Positions 17,967 through 27,143 of a DNA stretch of 60,070 nucleotides are shown here, in pieces. This DNA is from Cyclobacteriaceae bacterium (lineage in GTDB: Bacteria; Bacteroidota; Bacteroidia; Cytophagales; Cyclobacteriaceae), in contig JAAUQL010000024.1 of assembly GCA_012033595.1 (NCBI GenBank), positions 1-60,070 on the forward strand, in the 5' to 3' direction. The notes beneath the pieces are model-generated. The model saw only the letters and a program-made list of their open reading frames with translations. It was not told the origin of the DNA and made no database searches. The first letter of the stretch is position 1; every line of letters begins with the position of its first letter. Position numbers and translations under genes: made by a program.

Positions 17967-20750
17967 TTATTCTTCTTTATTTAAAAATTGTCGCAAAACA
18001 TATTGCAGGATGCCTCCATTTAAGTAGTATTCAATTTCAATTTTTGAATCGAGACGTGCTATCACATTGAATTTGATCTCTTTCTCGCCCGCATCATCCC
18101 TGGCAATTACCTCGAGCTCTTTTTGGGGTTCCAACCCAGATGCAATGCCAATAAATGAGAATGTTTCCTTTCCACTGAGGCCAAGAGATGAGGCCGTGTC
18201 GCCTGTTTTGTATTGAAGCGGCAACACGCCCATGCCCACCAGATTGCTTCGGTGGATGCGTTCGTAACTTTCGGCCAGCACACATTTGATACCGAGCAAA
18301 AACGTTCCTTTTGCAGCCCAGTCGCGTGAGGAGCCACTCCCATACTCCTTTCCGGCCAATACTATCAAAGGCGTATTGGCTTGCCTGTATTTAACCGAAG
18401 CATCATACACGCTCATTTCTTCACCACTTGCCAGGTATGTTGTATAGCCACCTTCTTTTTCGGCCAGTTTGTTTTTTATCCGTACATTGGCAAAAGTGCC
18501 CCGTACCATTACTTCATCGTTGCCTCTGCGCGAACCATAAGAATTGAACGATTTTTCCTCAACCCCTTTTTCCAAAAGGTATAGGCCTGCCACAGCCTCC
18601 TTGCCGAAAGCTCCCGCAGGGGAGATGTGGTCAGTAGTGATGCTATCTCCCAAAACCAGCAATGCTTTGGCATTTTCAATATTCCCGGGCTTTTGGGGTA
18701 TTTCGGGAATATCCTGAAAAAATGGAATTTCTTTGATATAAGTAGAATGCTGATCCCACTGATAAACTTTGTCCGTAGGAATTTCTAAATTCCTCCATAT
18801 TTCATTTCCTTCGAATATCTTCCCATAGTTTTTAGAAAAATCACCGGGCGAGAGCACCTTGTCCATTATTTCCTGAATTTCTGCTTCCGATGGCCAAATG
18901 TCTTTTAAAAATACGGCTTGCTGGTTTCGGTCGTAGCTTATTGGGTCATTGAGCAAGTCAATATCCACTCTGCCTGCCAGGGCATAGGCCACCACCAACA
19001 TGGGCGACATCAAAAAATTCATTTTTACCTGCGGGTGTACCCGCGCTTCAAAGTTGCGATTGCCCGAGAGTACAGAAGCAACCACCAATTCATAATCTTT
19101 TATGGCTTGGGCAATCTCTGGCTGCAAGGGGCCTGAGTTGCCGATGCAGGATGTACAGCCATAGCCTACCAAATGAAATTGAAGCGCTTCGAGGTCTTTC
19201 ATTAAGTCGGCCTTCATCAAATAATCTGTCACTACTTTTGAGCCTGGTGCCAGGGAGGTTTTTACCCACGGTTTCACGTCGATGCCGCGTTCCCGGGCTT
19301 TTCTGGCTACCAAGCCGGCTCCGATCATCACATATGGGTTGGAGGTATTGGTGCATGAGGTAATGGCTGCAATAGCAATAGATCCATCAGAAAGCATAAA
19401 TTTATCCTGCCCATGGGTAATTGATACCGTTTTCAATCCATTTTTGTCTCTGGTTTCTATTTCGGTTTCCAGGTTTTTTGTCTTGGTTTCCGGAACTTGC
19501 TGATTGCCTCCTTCGGCCTTCCAGCGTGCAATATCCCGCTCTTCAGGTTCGACGTATGCCCGATCGAACCCCTTATCCAACAGATCGATAAATGTATTTT
19601 TAAAAGATTTAAGATTGATTTTATCCTGAGGCCGCTTGGGGCCGGCCACCGTGGGTTCCACTTCGGCAATATTCAATTCGAGCACAGATGAGTAGGTAAT
19701 CTTATCTTCTTGCTGTCGCCATAGCAAATTAGCTTTGCAATACTGTTCCACGAGGTTTACCTGGTTCTCGTCACGATTGGTCTTTCGCATATAATCCAGG
19801 GTTTTGTCATCTATGGGAAAATAGGTCACGGTGCATCCAAACTCAGGCGACATATTGCCGATAGTAGCCCTGTCGGGCACAGAAAGGTGATCGAGTCCCG
19901 GGCCGAAAACTTCTACGAATTTACCAACAACTCCATGTGTTCTCAGCAGATGGGCTATGTTCAATACCAGGTCGGTGGCCGTAGATCCGACTGGTAATTT
20001 GCCGGTGAGTTTCAGCCCGACTACTTGTGGCATGATAAAATAAATTGGCTGACCCAGAATAGCTGCTTCGGCTTCTATGCCGCCAACGCCCCAGGCCAAC
20101 ACTCCTATGCCATTGACCATAGGCGTATGGCTATCTGTGCCTACCAGGGTATCAGGAAACACTTCCTCGTGGCGGGCGACCACTCCTTTGGCCAAATATT
20201 CCAGGTTTACCTGATGACAAATGCCCATGCCTGGAGGTACCACACTAAAATTATCAAAAGATTGCTGAGCCCATTTCAGAAACTGATACCGCTCCCTATT
20301 GCGTTTATATTCTTCGTCCATATTGCGTTGGTACGAATAATTGGTACCGAAATAATCCACTTGTACTGAGTGATCCACTACCAAATCCACGGGGATCAAT
20401 GGGTTGATGATTTGCGGGTCTTTGCCTTTTCGGGCCGCCTCGGCACGCAGTGAAGCTATGTCAACCACGGCTGGCACACCGGTAAAATCCTGCATCAATA
20501 CCCTGCCGGGTTTAAAAGGAATGTCAAGGCCTGTGGTTTCGGGTTTCCAATGCAACAGGGTTTCTACATGCGCTCGGGTAACAGCATAATCATCAAAATT
20601 GCGCAAGGCATTCTCCAGCAAAATACGAATGGAGAATGGCAGATGACTGATATTATGACCTTGTTTTTCGAGCTCGGACAGGCTGTAGAAAGTATAACTC
20701 TTCTGCTCAATTTGCAGGGTTTGCTTCACCTGGTATGGAAGTTTGAACAT
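17967..20750 (-). CDS. acnA: Aconitate hydratase A
   Basis: This is the TCA-cycle enzyme that isomerises citrate and isocitrate through cis-aconitate, of the AcnA/IRP1 type. Its 927 residues fit the family length (about 890-930). The [4Fe-4S] ligands are visible as one Cys in ITSCTNTSNP and two in GYGCTSCIGNSGP. The N-terminal segment LLENALRNFDD and the substrate-binding SSRDWAAKG near the C-terminus (domain 4) are intact. It is monocistronic on the minus strand. A 10-bp palindrome, TTATCGATAA, lies about 28 bp before the start. Confidence 0.97.
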   Translation of the reverse strand: MFKLPYQVKQTLQIEQKSYTFYSLSELEKQGHNISHLPFSIRILLENALRNFDDYAVTRAHVETLLHWKPETTGLDIPFKPGRVLMQDFTGVPAVVDIASLRAEAARKGKDPQIINPLIPVDLVVDHSVQVDYFGTNYSYQRNMDEEYKRNRERYQFLKWAQQSFDNFSVVPPGMGICHQVNLEYLAKGVVARHEEVFPDTLVGTDSHTPMVNGIGVLAWGVGGIEAEAAILGQPIYFIMPQVVGLKLTGKLPVGSTATDLVLNIAHLLRTHGVVGKFVEVFGPGLDHLSVPDRATIGNMSPEFGCTVTYFPIDDKTLDYMRKTNRDENQVNLVEQYCKANLLWRQQEDKITYSSVLELNIAEVEPTVAGPKRPQDKINLKSFKNTFIDLLDKGFDRAYVEPEERDIARWKAEGGNQQVPETKTKNLETEIETRDKNGLKTVSITHGQDKFMLSDGSIAIAAITSCTNTSNPYVMIGAGLVARKARERGIDVKPWVKTSLAPGSKVVTDYLMKADLMKDLEALQFHLVGYGCTSCIGNSGPLQPEIAQAIKDYELVVASVLSGNRNFEARVHPQVKMNFLMSPMLVVAYALAGRVDIDLLNDPISYDRNQQAVFLKDIWPSEAEIQEIMDKVLSPGDFSKNYGKIFEGNEIWRNLEIPTDKVYQWDQHSTYIKEIPFFQDIPEIPQKPGNIENAKALLVLGDSITTDHISPAGAFGKEAVAGLYLLEKGVEEKSFNSYGSRRGNDEVMVRGTFANVRIKNKLAEKEGGYTTYLASGEEMSVYDASVKYRQANTPLIVLAGKEYGSGSSRDWAAKGTFLLGIKCVLAESYERIHRSNLVGMGVLPLQYKTGDTASSLGLSGKETFSFIGIASGLEPQKELEVIARDDAGEKEIKFNVIARLDSKIEIEYYLNGGILQYVLRQFLNKEE

Positions 20751-20777
20751 GGCAATGGTAATTTTTGATTTTCAACT

Positions 20778-20787
20778 TTATCGATAA
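20778..20787. promoter_or_regulatory. Palindrome upstream of acnA
   Basis: TTATCGATAA is a perfect 10-bp palindrome 28 bp before the acnA start codon. The same core appears within the longer palindrome before the histidine kinase (12562-12575). It is a candidate operator only; the short length means chance is possible. Confidence 0.3.
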
Positions 20788-21049
20788 TGACACGACTCGA
20801 CAACAAGTTTAAAACCTTGCACATACCGGATTGTTTGATGAAAATGAGGTTTGAGCGCCCGGAAAGACAGAGGCATAAAGGACAGGGCAGGGGAAGTGGC
20901 AAAGCAGATTAGCAACCCAAACTACAGATTGGCAGTCAATGTTAAGTTTTCGCCAGGTATGGAACAAATCAGCAAATAAATGCTATTTGTCCCATTTTTT
21001 CGCTTAAATTTATTCACTTACACTATTTAACTACATTCTAATATTTATT

Positions 21050-21607
21050 ATGTCAAAAGGTGACACCAACGTAACAGAAAAAAAGCAGCTTTCGAAGCTG
21101 AAAAAAGTAATCAAGAAACTTGAAGTTTTTGAAGATGAGCTTAAAGACAAGGAAAAGAAGATTGACAAAAAGCTGAAGAAATCTGACAAACTGAAAAAAA
21201 GCAAGGTCAAAAAACTAAAGGCAAAATCTGCCAAATCGGAGGAAAAGGCAAAAAAAATCGCCGCAAAACTTCTCAAGAAAAAAGAGGAGGCCAGGCAACT
21301 GAAAGAAAAAGCCAAAAAACTTACCGAACCCCCCAAAGCTTCTAAAAGTGCACAAGAAAGCGATGCAAGCGACACCATTATCGACGAGGTTTTTGAAATA
21401 GAACATCCTCTGGTGGCAAATAAGGATGAAGAAGGGGCAAAAGATGGCTCAACGTCGATCAGCAGAGATTTTAATTCCAAAGAAGCAATCGCTTATGTCA
21501 GACAATTGAACTCTGAAGAGGAAATTGACCTTTTTGTGAAAAACGACGACCGGGTTACGGTTAGCAATGCAGCTAAATCGAGAAAAAACGCCATAGCAGC
21601 CAAATAA
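21050..21607 (+). CDS. Lys-rich coiled-coil protein of unknown function
   Basis: I do not recognise a named family. The 185 residues fall into three parts: an N-terminal stretch (about 1-100) extremely rich in Lys and Glu with heptad spacing, predicted as a long charged coiled coil with histone-H1-like KKLKAKSAK runs; an acidic linker (about 105-140); and a C-terminal segment of about 40 residues (EAIAYVRQLNSEEEIDLFV, then DDRVTVSNAAKSRKNAI) that looks like a small helical module. No signal peptide or membrane helix is present, so it is cytoplasmic. The basic tail suggests nucleic-acid or ribosome binding. It stands alone between acnA (divergent) and the sulfatase. Confidence 0.75.
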   Translation: MSKGDTNVTEKKQLSKLKKVIKKLEVFEDELKDKEKKIDKKLKKSDKLKKSKVKKLKAKSAKSEEKAKKIAAKLLKKKEEARQLKEKAKKLTEPPKASKSAQESDASDTIIDEVFEIEHPLVANKDEEGAKDGSTSISRDFNSKEAIAYVRQLNSEEEIDLFVKNDDRVTVSNAAKSRKNAIAAK

Positions 21608-21696
21608 TCAATCTTTGGCTGCTACTCATTACTTTTTGTTTTATCCTTTTGTTGAATAATTTCCGGAATGGATTATTCATTTTAAACAATATTTTT

Positions 21697-23157
21697 ATGC
21701 TTATTAAAAACCTGAAGCATGCGCTCTTTTTTTTGCTAATAATGAGCGCTTGCGGTACTGAAAAACCACCCAAAACTGACCGTTTGCCCAATATTGTAAT
21801 TGTTTTTACCGATGACCAGGGGTATGGTGATGTCGGTTGCTTTGGTGCAACTGGTTTTCAAACGCCTCATATCGATCAATTGGCTGCAAAGGGCATGAGA
21901 TTCACCAATTTTTATTCAGCTCAGCCTGTCTGTAGTGCTTCCCGCGCCGGGTTGTTAACCGGTTGCTATCCCAACAGGTTGGGCATATCTGGCGCCTTGT
22001 TTCCCAAAGACGAGGTGGGCATTAATGACGACGAGGTCACTATAGCAGAAATGCTCAAGCAACAAGGCTATGCCACCGCTATATTTGGCAAATGGCACCT
22101 GGGGCATCACAAGCAATTTCTCCCTCAACAGCACGGTTTTGATGAATATACCGGCTTGCCTTATTCCAACGATATGTGGCCCATCAATGTAGATGGTAGT
22201 CGATCTGCCCCGGGCACTGGCAGGGGAGATTTCCCTGACCTGCCTCTCATAGAGGGCGATAGCACCATGGAGCTGATAGACAGTTTTGCCGGGCAAGACA
22301 AACTGACGACACTCTATACCCAAAAGGCTGTCGACTTTATCAATCGCAACAAAGAAAATCCATTTTTTCTCTACGTTCCGCATAGTATGCCACATGTTCC
22401 CTTGGGTGTTTCGGACAAATTTAAGGGGAAAAGCGAGCAGGGAATGTACGGTGATGTGATGATGGAAATAGACTGGTCGGTAGGACAGATATTAGCAGCG
22501 CTCGAGTCAAACGGACTCAGTGAGCATACCATCGTTATTTTTAATACCGACAATGGCCCTTGGCTAAACTATGGCAACCATGCCGGATCTTCGGGTGGCT
22601 TGCGCGAAGGTAAAACCACCAGTTGGGAAGGTGGCCAGCGCGTACCTTGCATCGTAAAATGGCCGGGTACAGTGCCTGCGGGTACGGTATGCAATCAATT
22701 GGCTTCCTCTATCGATTTTTTTCCAACGCTGGCGTCAGTTGTTGGTGGCGAATTGCCCTCGCATAAGATTGACGGGGTAAGCATTTTGGATTTATGGAAA
22801 GGAGATTTCGAAGCCAGCCCCAGAGAATTGCTGTATTATTACTATGGAAAAAACAACCTGAATGCAGTACGGAAAGGGAATTGGAAGTTGGTATATCCAC
22901 ATACCTACGAATCGTACGAAGCTACCGTGCCCGGCAATGACGGTCACGGAGGGGGGCGCATTAAGACTACGGTAGATTCTCTTGAACTCTATAATTTAAT
23001 GCGCGACCCCGGTGAGCGATACAATGTGGTGCATATGTATCCTGATGTGGTGGCAGCGCTGATGGAAGCTGGCGACGAGGCCAGGGCGGACTTGGGAGAT
23101 CTCAATACAGGGGTAGAAGGCACAGGTACCAGGCCAATAGGCAAATTGAGAAAATAA
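21697..23157 (+). CDS. Sulfatase lipoprotein (arylsulfatase A-like)
   Basis: This is a type I sulfatase of about 486 residues that would hydrolyse a sulfate ester, probably on a polysaccharide. The lipobox is MSAC, so it is likely a lipoprotein. The metal site opens with VIVFTDDQGYGDVG. The modification motif is CSASR with Cys at residue 79, which must be converted to formylglycine by a maturase not present here. GKWHLGHH and the second metal pair in NTDNGPW follow, and the C-terminal subdomain is complete. The start is ATG 21697, where the signal begins. It is not in a polysaccharide utilisation cluster. Marine Bacteroidota use such enzymes on algal glycans. Confidence 0.93.
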   Translation: MLIKNLKHALFFLLIMSACGTEKPPKTDRLPNIVIVFTDDQGYGDVGCFGATGFQTPHIDQLAAKGMRFTNFYSAQPVCSASRAGLLTGCYPNRLGISGALFPKDEVGINDDEVTIAEMLKQQGYATAIFGKWHLGHHKQFLPQQHGFDEYTGLPYSNDMWPINVDGSRSAPGTGRGDFPDLPLIEGDSTMELIDSFAGQDKLTTLYTQKAVDFINRNKENPFFLYVPHSMPHVPLGVSDKFKGKSEQGMYGDVMMEIDWSVGQILAALESNGLSEHTIVIFNTDNGPWLNYGNHAGSSGGLREGKTTSWEGGQRVPCIVKWPGTVPAGTVCNQLASSIDFFPTLASVVGGELPSHKIDGVSILDLWKGDFEASPRELLYYYYGKNNLNAVRKGNWKLVYPHTYESYEATVPGNDGHGGGRIKTTVDSLELYNLMRDPGERYNVVHMYPDVVAALMEAGDEARADLGDLNTGVEGTGTRPIGKLRK

Positions 23158-23201
23158 ATCTCATAATTACCGATCCACTACAAGGTTTGACCATAGCACC
23201 G

Positions 23202-23262
23202 TGGAGTTTGAATTTTCTGAAATTGAAATATATTTGGAATATTTGAATTTTCATAAGAGCCG
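23202..23262 (+). repeat. Intergenic dispersed repeat, copy B
   Basis: A diverged, shorter copy of the repeat at 14331-14405, lacking about 14 bp of its middle. The shared edges (TGGAnTTTGAATTTT at one end, TGAATTTTCA and GCCG at the other) make common origin likely. Confidence 0.5.
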
Positions 23263-23374
23263 ACTTTTAGACAGCCGTTGGAAAGTCCCTCTAGGTGATA
23301 TTAGTTACCGATGATTGACCCGTTTCGGGCTTATTTTTACGTAAGTATTGATTAGGCTAAATAATATATTGATT

Positions 23375-23587
23375 ATGAAAAAGAATATGGGAACTATCGA
23401 TCGGGTATTGAGGATCGTAATTGCATTGGCAATCGCCGCATTGTTTTTTACCGGAGTAATTACGGGTCTTTTGGGCATGGTGTTGCTTGTACTAGCAGGG
23501 GTTTTTGTGCTCACGAGTTTCGTAGGCATGTGTCCGCTGTATATGCCTTTTGGCATCAAGACCTGCAAGACCAAAAGTAATGCATGA
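23375..23587 (+). CDS. DUF2892 (YgaP-type) membrane protein
   Basis: This small protein of 70 residues has two membrane helices and matches the DUF2892 family, whose best-known example is the membrane part of the E. coli rhodanese YgaP. Family markers are MKKNMGTIDRVLRI at the start and FVGMCPLYMPFGIKTC at the end, with two conserved Cys. Function of the stand-alone form is unknown. The start ATG 23375 fits the family N-terminus; an in-frame ATG at 23348 would add nine residues. A strong terminator follows. Confidence 0.9.
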   Translation: MKKNMGTIDRVLRIVIALAIAALFFTGVITGLLGMVLLVLAGVFVLTSFVGMCPLYMPFGIKTCKTKSNA

Positions 23588-23608
23588 TTAGCTCCAAGAA
23601 ATCCCTCC

Positions 23609-23641
23609 AAAAGCCCGGACAGTTGCTGTCCGGGCTTTTTT
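23609..23641 (+). terminator. Rho-independent terminator after the DUF2892 gene
   Basis: AAAGCCCGGACAG and CTGTCCGGGCTTT form a perfect 13-bp stem with a TTG loop, followed by a run of T, 22 bp after the stop. Confidence 0.92.
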
Positions 23642-23782
23642 GCTTTATCCGGGTATTTTTCCACCACTTTTTTTGAATGTCGTTCCTACTCCTTAGTATT
23701 GCTTCATCAATATGCTTTTTTGCATATCGATCAATGCTGTATTCTATTAATCGGGCTTTAGTCCACCTAAAAAGAGAAAATC

Positions 23783-25072
23783 ATGAGATATACCCCTGCC
23801 GCAAAGGAGCTGTACATTTTGAACAGATCGAAGTTTACCAAACAAATGGCCGACCATGCCATCGCGATATTTCATTCGAATGATCAAATGCCTACCAGTG
23901 CTGATGGCACCATGCCTTTTATTCAGCAAACAGACTTATTTTACCTGAGTGGCATAGATCAGGAAGAAAGTATTCTTTTGTTGTTTCCTCAGGCCAAAGA
24001 AAAGCAATACAGGGAAATGCTGTTTATTAAAGAAACCAATGAAGAAATAGCCGTTTGGGAAGGGGAAAAGCTCAGCAAAGTCGAAGCGCGGGAACTTTCG
24101 GGCATTTCCACAGTCATGTGGTTAAGTCAATTTGAGGATGCGCTTAAGTCACTTGTTCCCCAGTTCGAAACCGTATATCTCAATTCAAACGAACATCTTA
24201 GAGCTAAGGTGGAAGTAGAAACACGCGATGCACGCTTTGCCAGGTGGTTTACCACCAAATACCCTTATCACAAAATAGAGCGCTCACAGCCCATCTTGCA
24301 CCAGATACGCACTATTAAATCTCAGACCGAAATTGATCAACTCAAAGAGGCCATCAACATTACCGAAAAGGGCTTTAAAAGGGTCTTGAAATTTATAAAA
24401 CCGGGGGTAATGGAATATGAAATTGAAGCAGAATTGCTTCATGAATTTATTTCGAACCGTAGTCGCAGATTTGCCTTTCAGCCCATCATTGCCTCAGGTT
24501 ATAACGCTTGCGTTTTGCACTATATCGAAAACAAGAATGTATGCCGCGACGGTGAATTGGTGCTCATGGATATCGGTGCCGAATACGGCAACTACAATGC
24601 AGATTTGACACGCTGTGTGCCGGTGAATGGGCGGTTTACCAAGCGACAAAAAGAAGTGTATAACGCCGTACTCAGGGTGCAACGAGCTGCTATGGATATG
24701 CTGGTGCCGGGCAATACCATCATCGCCTATCACAAAGAAGTGGGTAAAATAATGGAAAGCGAACTGATCGGCCTGGGTTTGCTGACCAGAACCGAAGTGA
24801 AGAAGCAGGACGTTAATCAGCCTGCGTACAAAAAGTATTTTATGCACGGCACCTCGCACCACCTCGGGCTCGATGTGCATGATTATGGATATCCTGATAT
24901 GAAGATGAAAAATGGGATGGTTTTTACCGTGGAGCCCGGCATTTACATTAGAGCAGAAAAGCTGGGCATACGACTCGAAAATGACATTGTGATTAGTGAC
25001 AAGGGCAATATCGATCTCATGAAAAACATACCTATAGAAGTGGAGGAAATTGAAGCTTGGATGGCCGGGTAA
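23783..25072 (+). CDS. pepP: Xaa-Pro aminopeptidase (M24B)
   Basis: This is a cytoplasmic metallopeptidase of 429 residues that removes N-terminal residues before proline. It has an N-terminal aminopeptidase P domain (about 1-130, FIQQTDLFYLSGIDQEES) and a pita-bread catalytic domain. The dimetal ligands appear in order: Asp in LVLMDIGAEYGNYNADLTR (two Asp), His in MHGTSHHLGLDVHD, Glu in FTVEPGIYI and Glu in GIRLENDIV. The length fits bacterial PepP (about 430-440). It is monocistronic. Confidence 0.95.
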   Translation: MRYTPAAKELYILNRSKFTKQMADHAIAIFHSNDQMPTSADGTMPFIQQTDLFYLSGIDQEESILLLFPQAKEKQYREMLFIKETNEEIAVWEGEKLSKVEARELSGISTVMWLSQFEDALKSLVPQFETVYLNSNEHLRAKVEVETRDARFARWFTTKYPYHKIERSQPILHQIRTIKSQTEIDQLKEAINITEKGFKRVLKFIKPGVMEYEIEAELLHEFISNRSRRFAFQPIIASGYNACVLHYIENKNVCRDGELVLMDIGAEYGNYNADLTRCVPVNGRFTKRQKEVYNAVLRVQRAAMDMLVPGNTIIAYHKEVGKIMESELIGLGLLTRTEVKKQDVNQPAYKKYFMHGTSHHLGLDVHDYGYPDMKMKNGMVFTVEPGIYIRAEKLGIRLENDIVISDKGNIDLMKNIPIEVEEIEAWMAG

Positions 25073-25132
25073 TGCAAAATGTTGCGGCGCGGATTTGTAT
25101 TCACTCCGCGAGGTGACTTTAGCAAGCGGTAA

Positions 25133-25159
25133 GGGCTTGTCGTGGCGGATGACAAGCCC
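25133..25159. other. Intergenic hairpin
   Basis: GGGCTTGTC (25133-25141) and GACAAGCCC (25151-25159) form a perfect 9-bp stem with a 9-nt loop, about 60 bp after the pepP stop. No T-run follows, so it is at best a weak terminator or an mRNA 3'-end stabiliser. Confidence 0.4.
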
Positions 25160-25328
25160 GGATGGCGGTTGTTGTTATGCTATTCTAGTTTTTGACCATG
25201 CTATTGGGAGAAACAATTTAAACCCGCCAGTGAGTAGAAATTTTGGCTGTTTTCCCGTCTCTACTTTATTCTTTCAAAAACTCATCGTACCAGCATCCTT
25301 CACCTTCCGGAGATGAGGTGATCAGGCA

Positions 25329-25721
25329 TTAAACTCTGAATTTCAAAGCTTTTTCGCGCAACATTTCTCGGTCGGCAGTTATGCTCGGATCGCTATAAAT
25401 GTTTTTAGACAGCTCAGAAACTACCTTTTTCTTATAACCAAGTCGCTCAGCTATATCTTCGCAAAACACAATTTCTGATTTGAAAACCTGCCCATCGATT
25501 TTCATGAGTTGAATCACCATATAGAGGTATTCAAAACGCTCATCTTCCGAAAGATGCAAAAGATCAGGGATCGGCAAAGGCTTATTGAGCATTTGTTTGA
25601 TTTCGGCTTCATCCACATTGTTTACTTTGGCGATATGTTCTATGAGTTTGCGTTCTTTAGAAGCAAGTGAACCATCTATGGTGGCCAATTGAATTAGAAT
25701 GTTTAGCTGTCTAGTGATCAT
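25329..25721 (-). CDS. TerB-like protein
   Basis: This protein of 130 residues is all-helical and similar to the TerB family, first described in tellurite resistance and phage-stress gene clusters. Typical features are an N-terminal LIQLATIDGSLASKERKLI and a second acidic helix pair, VIQLMKIDGQVFKSEIVFCEDIAERLG. Both repeats show the DG-x-x-x-x-E metal-binding form seen in TerB. No other ter genes are nearby, so a role in tellurite resistance is not implied. It stands alone. Confidence 0.85.
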   Translation of the reverse strand: MITRQLNILIQLATIDGSLASKERKLIEHIAKVNNVDEAEIKQMLNKPLPIPDLLHLSEDERFEYLYMVIQLMKIDGQVFKSEIVFCEDIAERLGYKKKVVSELSKNIYSDPSITADREMLREKALKFRV

Positions 25722-25879
25722 TTCGTGAGTATTACAGTGATATTATTATTCGAAATGCCAAATTTAAACATATTTATGACTTTTGAACTTTTGCCCGGGT
25801 CAGGAATATTTTAGTACATGTAATATTTTCTACTTTTCTAACAGCAAAGCCCTCAATAGCTTATAGGACTTAACCTCAA

Positions 25880-26653
25880 TTAGTGGTTTATCTTCATTTT
25901 GAAATTTTTCTCCGATACTATTCTTCTGTTTTCATCAAAGGTGACCTCATGAAAGTATAATTTATTTTGTCTGTCAAGGAGCATGGCCGTAGAGCAGCGC
26001 GTTCCGTAGCCATTCATGGAAATAAAGACAGGTGAAAGTTTTTTTTCAAGTTCATACGAAATACCGGTACCTGGCAATAAATTGTCTGCCGCCTGCTGGT
26101 CATTTTGCAGTATCGAGATGAGGTCATCCACCTTTATGGCTTCCTTTTCCATCAGCGCAGCCAACCCTTGTTTGCCAATTTCCACTTTTGGCCAATTGGT
26201 ATTGAGCAGGTGGTTGCTCAGTCCATGGATTCCTGCTGGTATGTTTGTGGGATGATTGCTCACATTAGAATAATGATACATGCTATTGAAGCCATCGTCG
26301 CTGAGCAAGAGGTTGAATCCATTGTAGCTGTGCCTTTTTTCCCTAATCTCTTTTGTAAAATCAGCAAGGCTCGTATCCTTCATCAGGTAGTTATAGGACA
26401 ATTCGCCCCGGGAGGTGGCTTTTGGGTCGATGAATTTTGGGTCGCGATAATTGGTGATGGCAATAAATTTTCCATTGCGGTGTGTTGCAAGCCATGTGCC
26501 CAGAGAAGCAACATCGCGGCCACCGAGTATTTCGGGGCTGTCATCCCAGAATTGGGCCGACTTGGTGGGCCGGTCAAAAAACTCATCCCTGTTGGCAGCC
26601 AGTACCAGCTTATATTTGGGATGTTGATGTAAAGCGAAAAGGATGAGACACAT
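25880..26653 (-). CDS. NRDE/TANGO2 family protein
   Basis: This protein of 257 residues begins with MCLILFA and the family signature AANRDEFFDRPT. In this family the Cys at position 2 could become an N-terminal nucleophile (Ntn-hydrolase-like fold). Other family markers are GGRDVASLGTWLATHRNGKF and GLSNHLLNTNWPKV. Human TANGO2 is linked to membrane trafficking and haem handling, but the bacterial role is not established. It is monocistronic with no signal peptide, so it is cytoplasmic. Confidence 0.92.
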   Translation of the reverse strand: MCLILFALHQHPKYKLVLAANRDEFFDRPTKSAQFWDDSPEILGGRDVASLGTWLATHRNGKFIAITNYRDPKFIDPKATSRGELSYNYLMKDTSLADFTKEIREKRHSYNGFNLLLSDDGFNSMYHYSNVSNHPTNIPAGIHGLSNHLLNTNWPKVEIGKQGLAALMEKEAIKVDDLISILQNDQQAADNLLPGTGISYELEKKLSPVFISMNGYGTRCSTAMLLDRQNKLYFHEVTFDENRRIVSEKNFKMKINH

Positions 26654-26806
26654 AATGGTAATTATACAAGAAATAATATGACAGCTTTTTTTACAGTGGG
26701 TATTAATTCATAATTTTGAGCCTAAATAAGATAAGTAATTGGTGAATTGCGAACCTGGCTTGCTTTATTTTGTGTTTATATCGTTTCCCGTATCAACCCC
26801 ATTTGA

Positions 26807-27058
26807 ATGTTTGGGTTTTTGAAAAATAATAGAAAAAATAAAAAGGTGGATTTGCCAGCCTTAATTGACTTAAATGGAAATAAGTTGATTGCTGGCGATA
26901 TGGTCATTTCTTATCGCTACGATCTGGGCAAGTGTAAAGTCGTAGATGGAGCGCAAGGCCTCGAATACGAATCGCTATCCAGCCACAAAAAGGTAAATTA
27001 TACCTTGATGATCGATGCGGTTACACAACGTCAAAAAGTTGAAAAAATCGATTCTTAA
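26807..27058 (+). CDS. Small conserved-looking protein of unknown function
   Basis: A protein of 83 residues that I do not recognise. It begins with a basic amphipathic FGFLKNNRKNKKVDLP, then LIDLNGNKLIAGDMVISYRY, which reads like a small beta-rich (SH3- or KOW-like) domain. No signal or membrane segment. It lies 85 bp before gmd on the same strand and may share its transcript. Reading-frame composition looks coding, but the function is unknown. Confidence 0.6.
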   Translation: MFGFLKNNRKNKKVDLPALIDLNGNKLIAGDMVISYRYDLGKCKVVDGAQGLEYESLSSHKKVNYTLMIDAVTQRQKVEKIDS

Positions 27059-27143
27059 CTATTTCACAATTGCAAAAGCACTTTTTTTAAATGGCATAAG
27101 CTGCCACTAAAACTGCAAATTATTTATCAACTAATCAATCTAC

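Noticed and set aside
23305-23667. 120-residue minus-strand frame
   Set aside because: Antisense to the DUF2892 gene and its terminator; no independent support.
25133-25159. Terminator of pepP
   Set aside because: The stem is perfect but no T-run follows on either strand.
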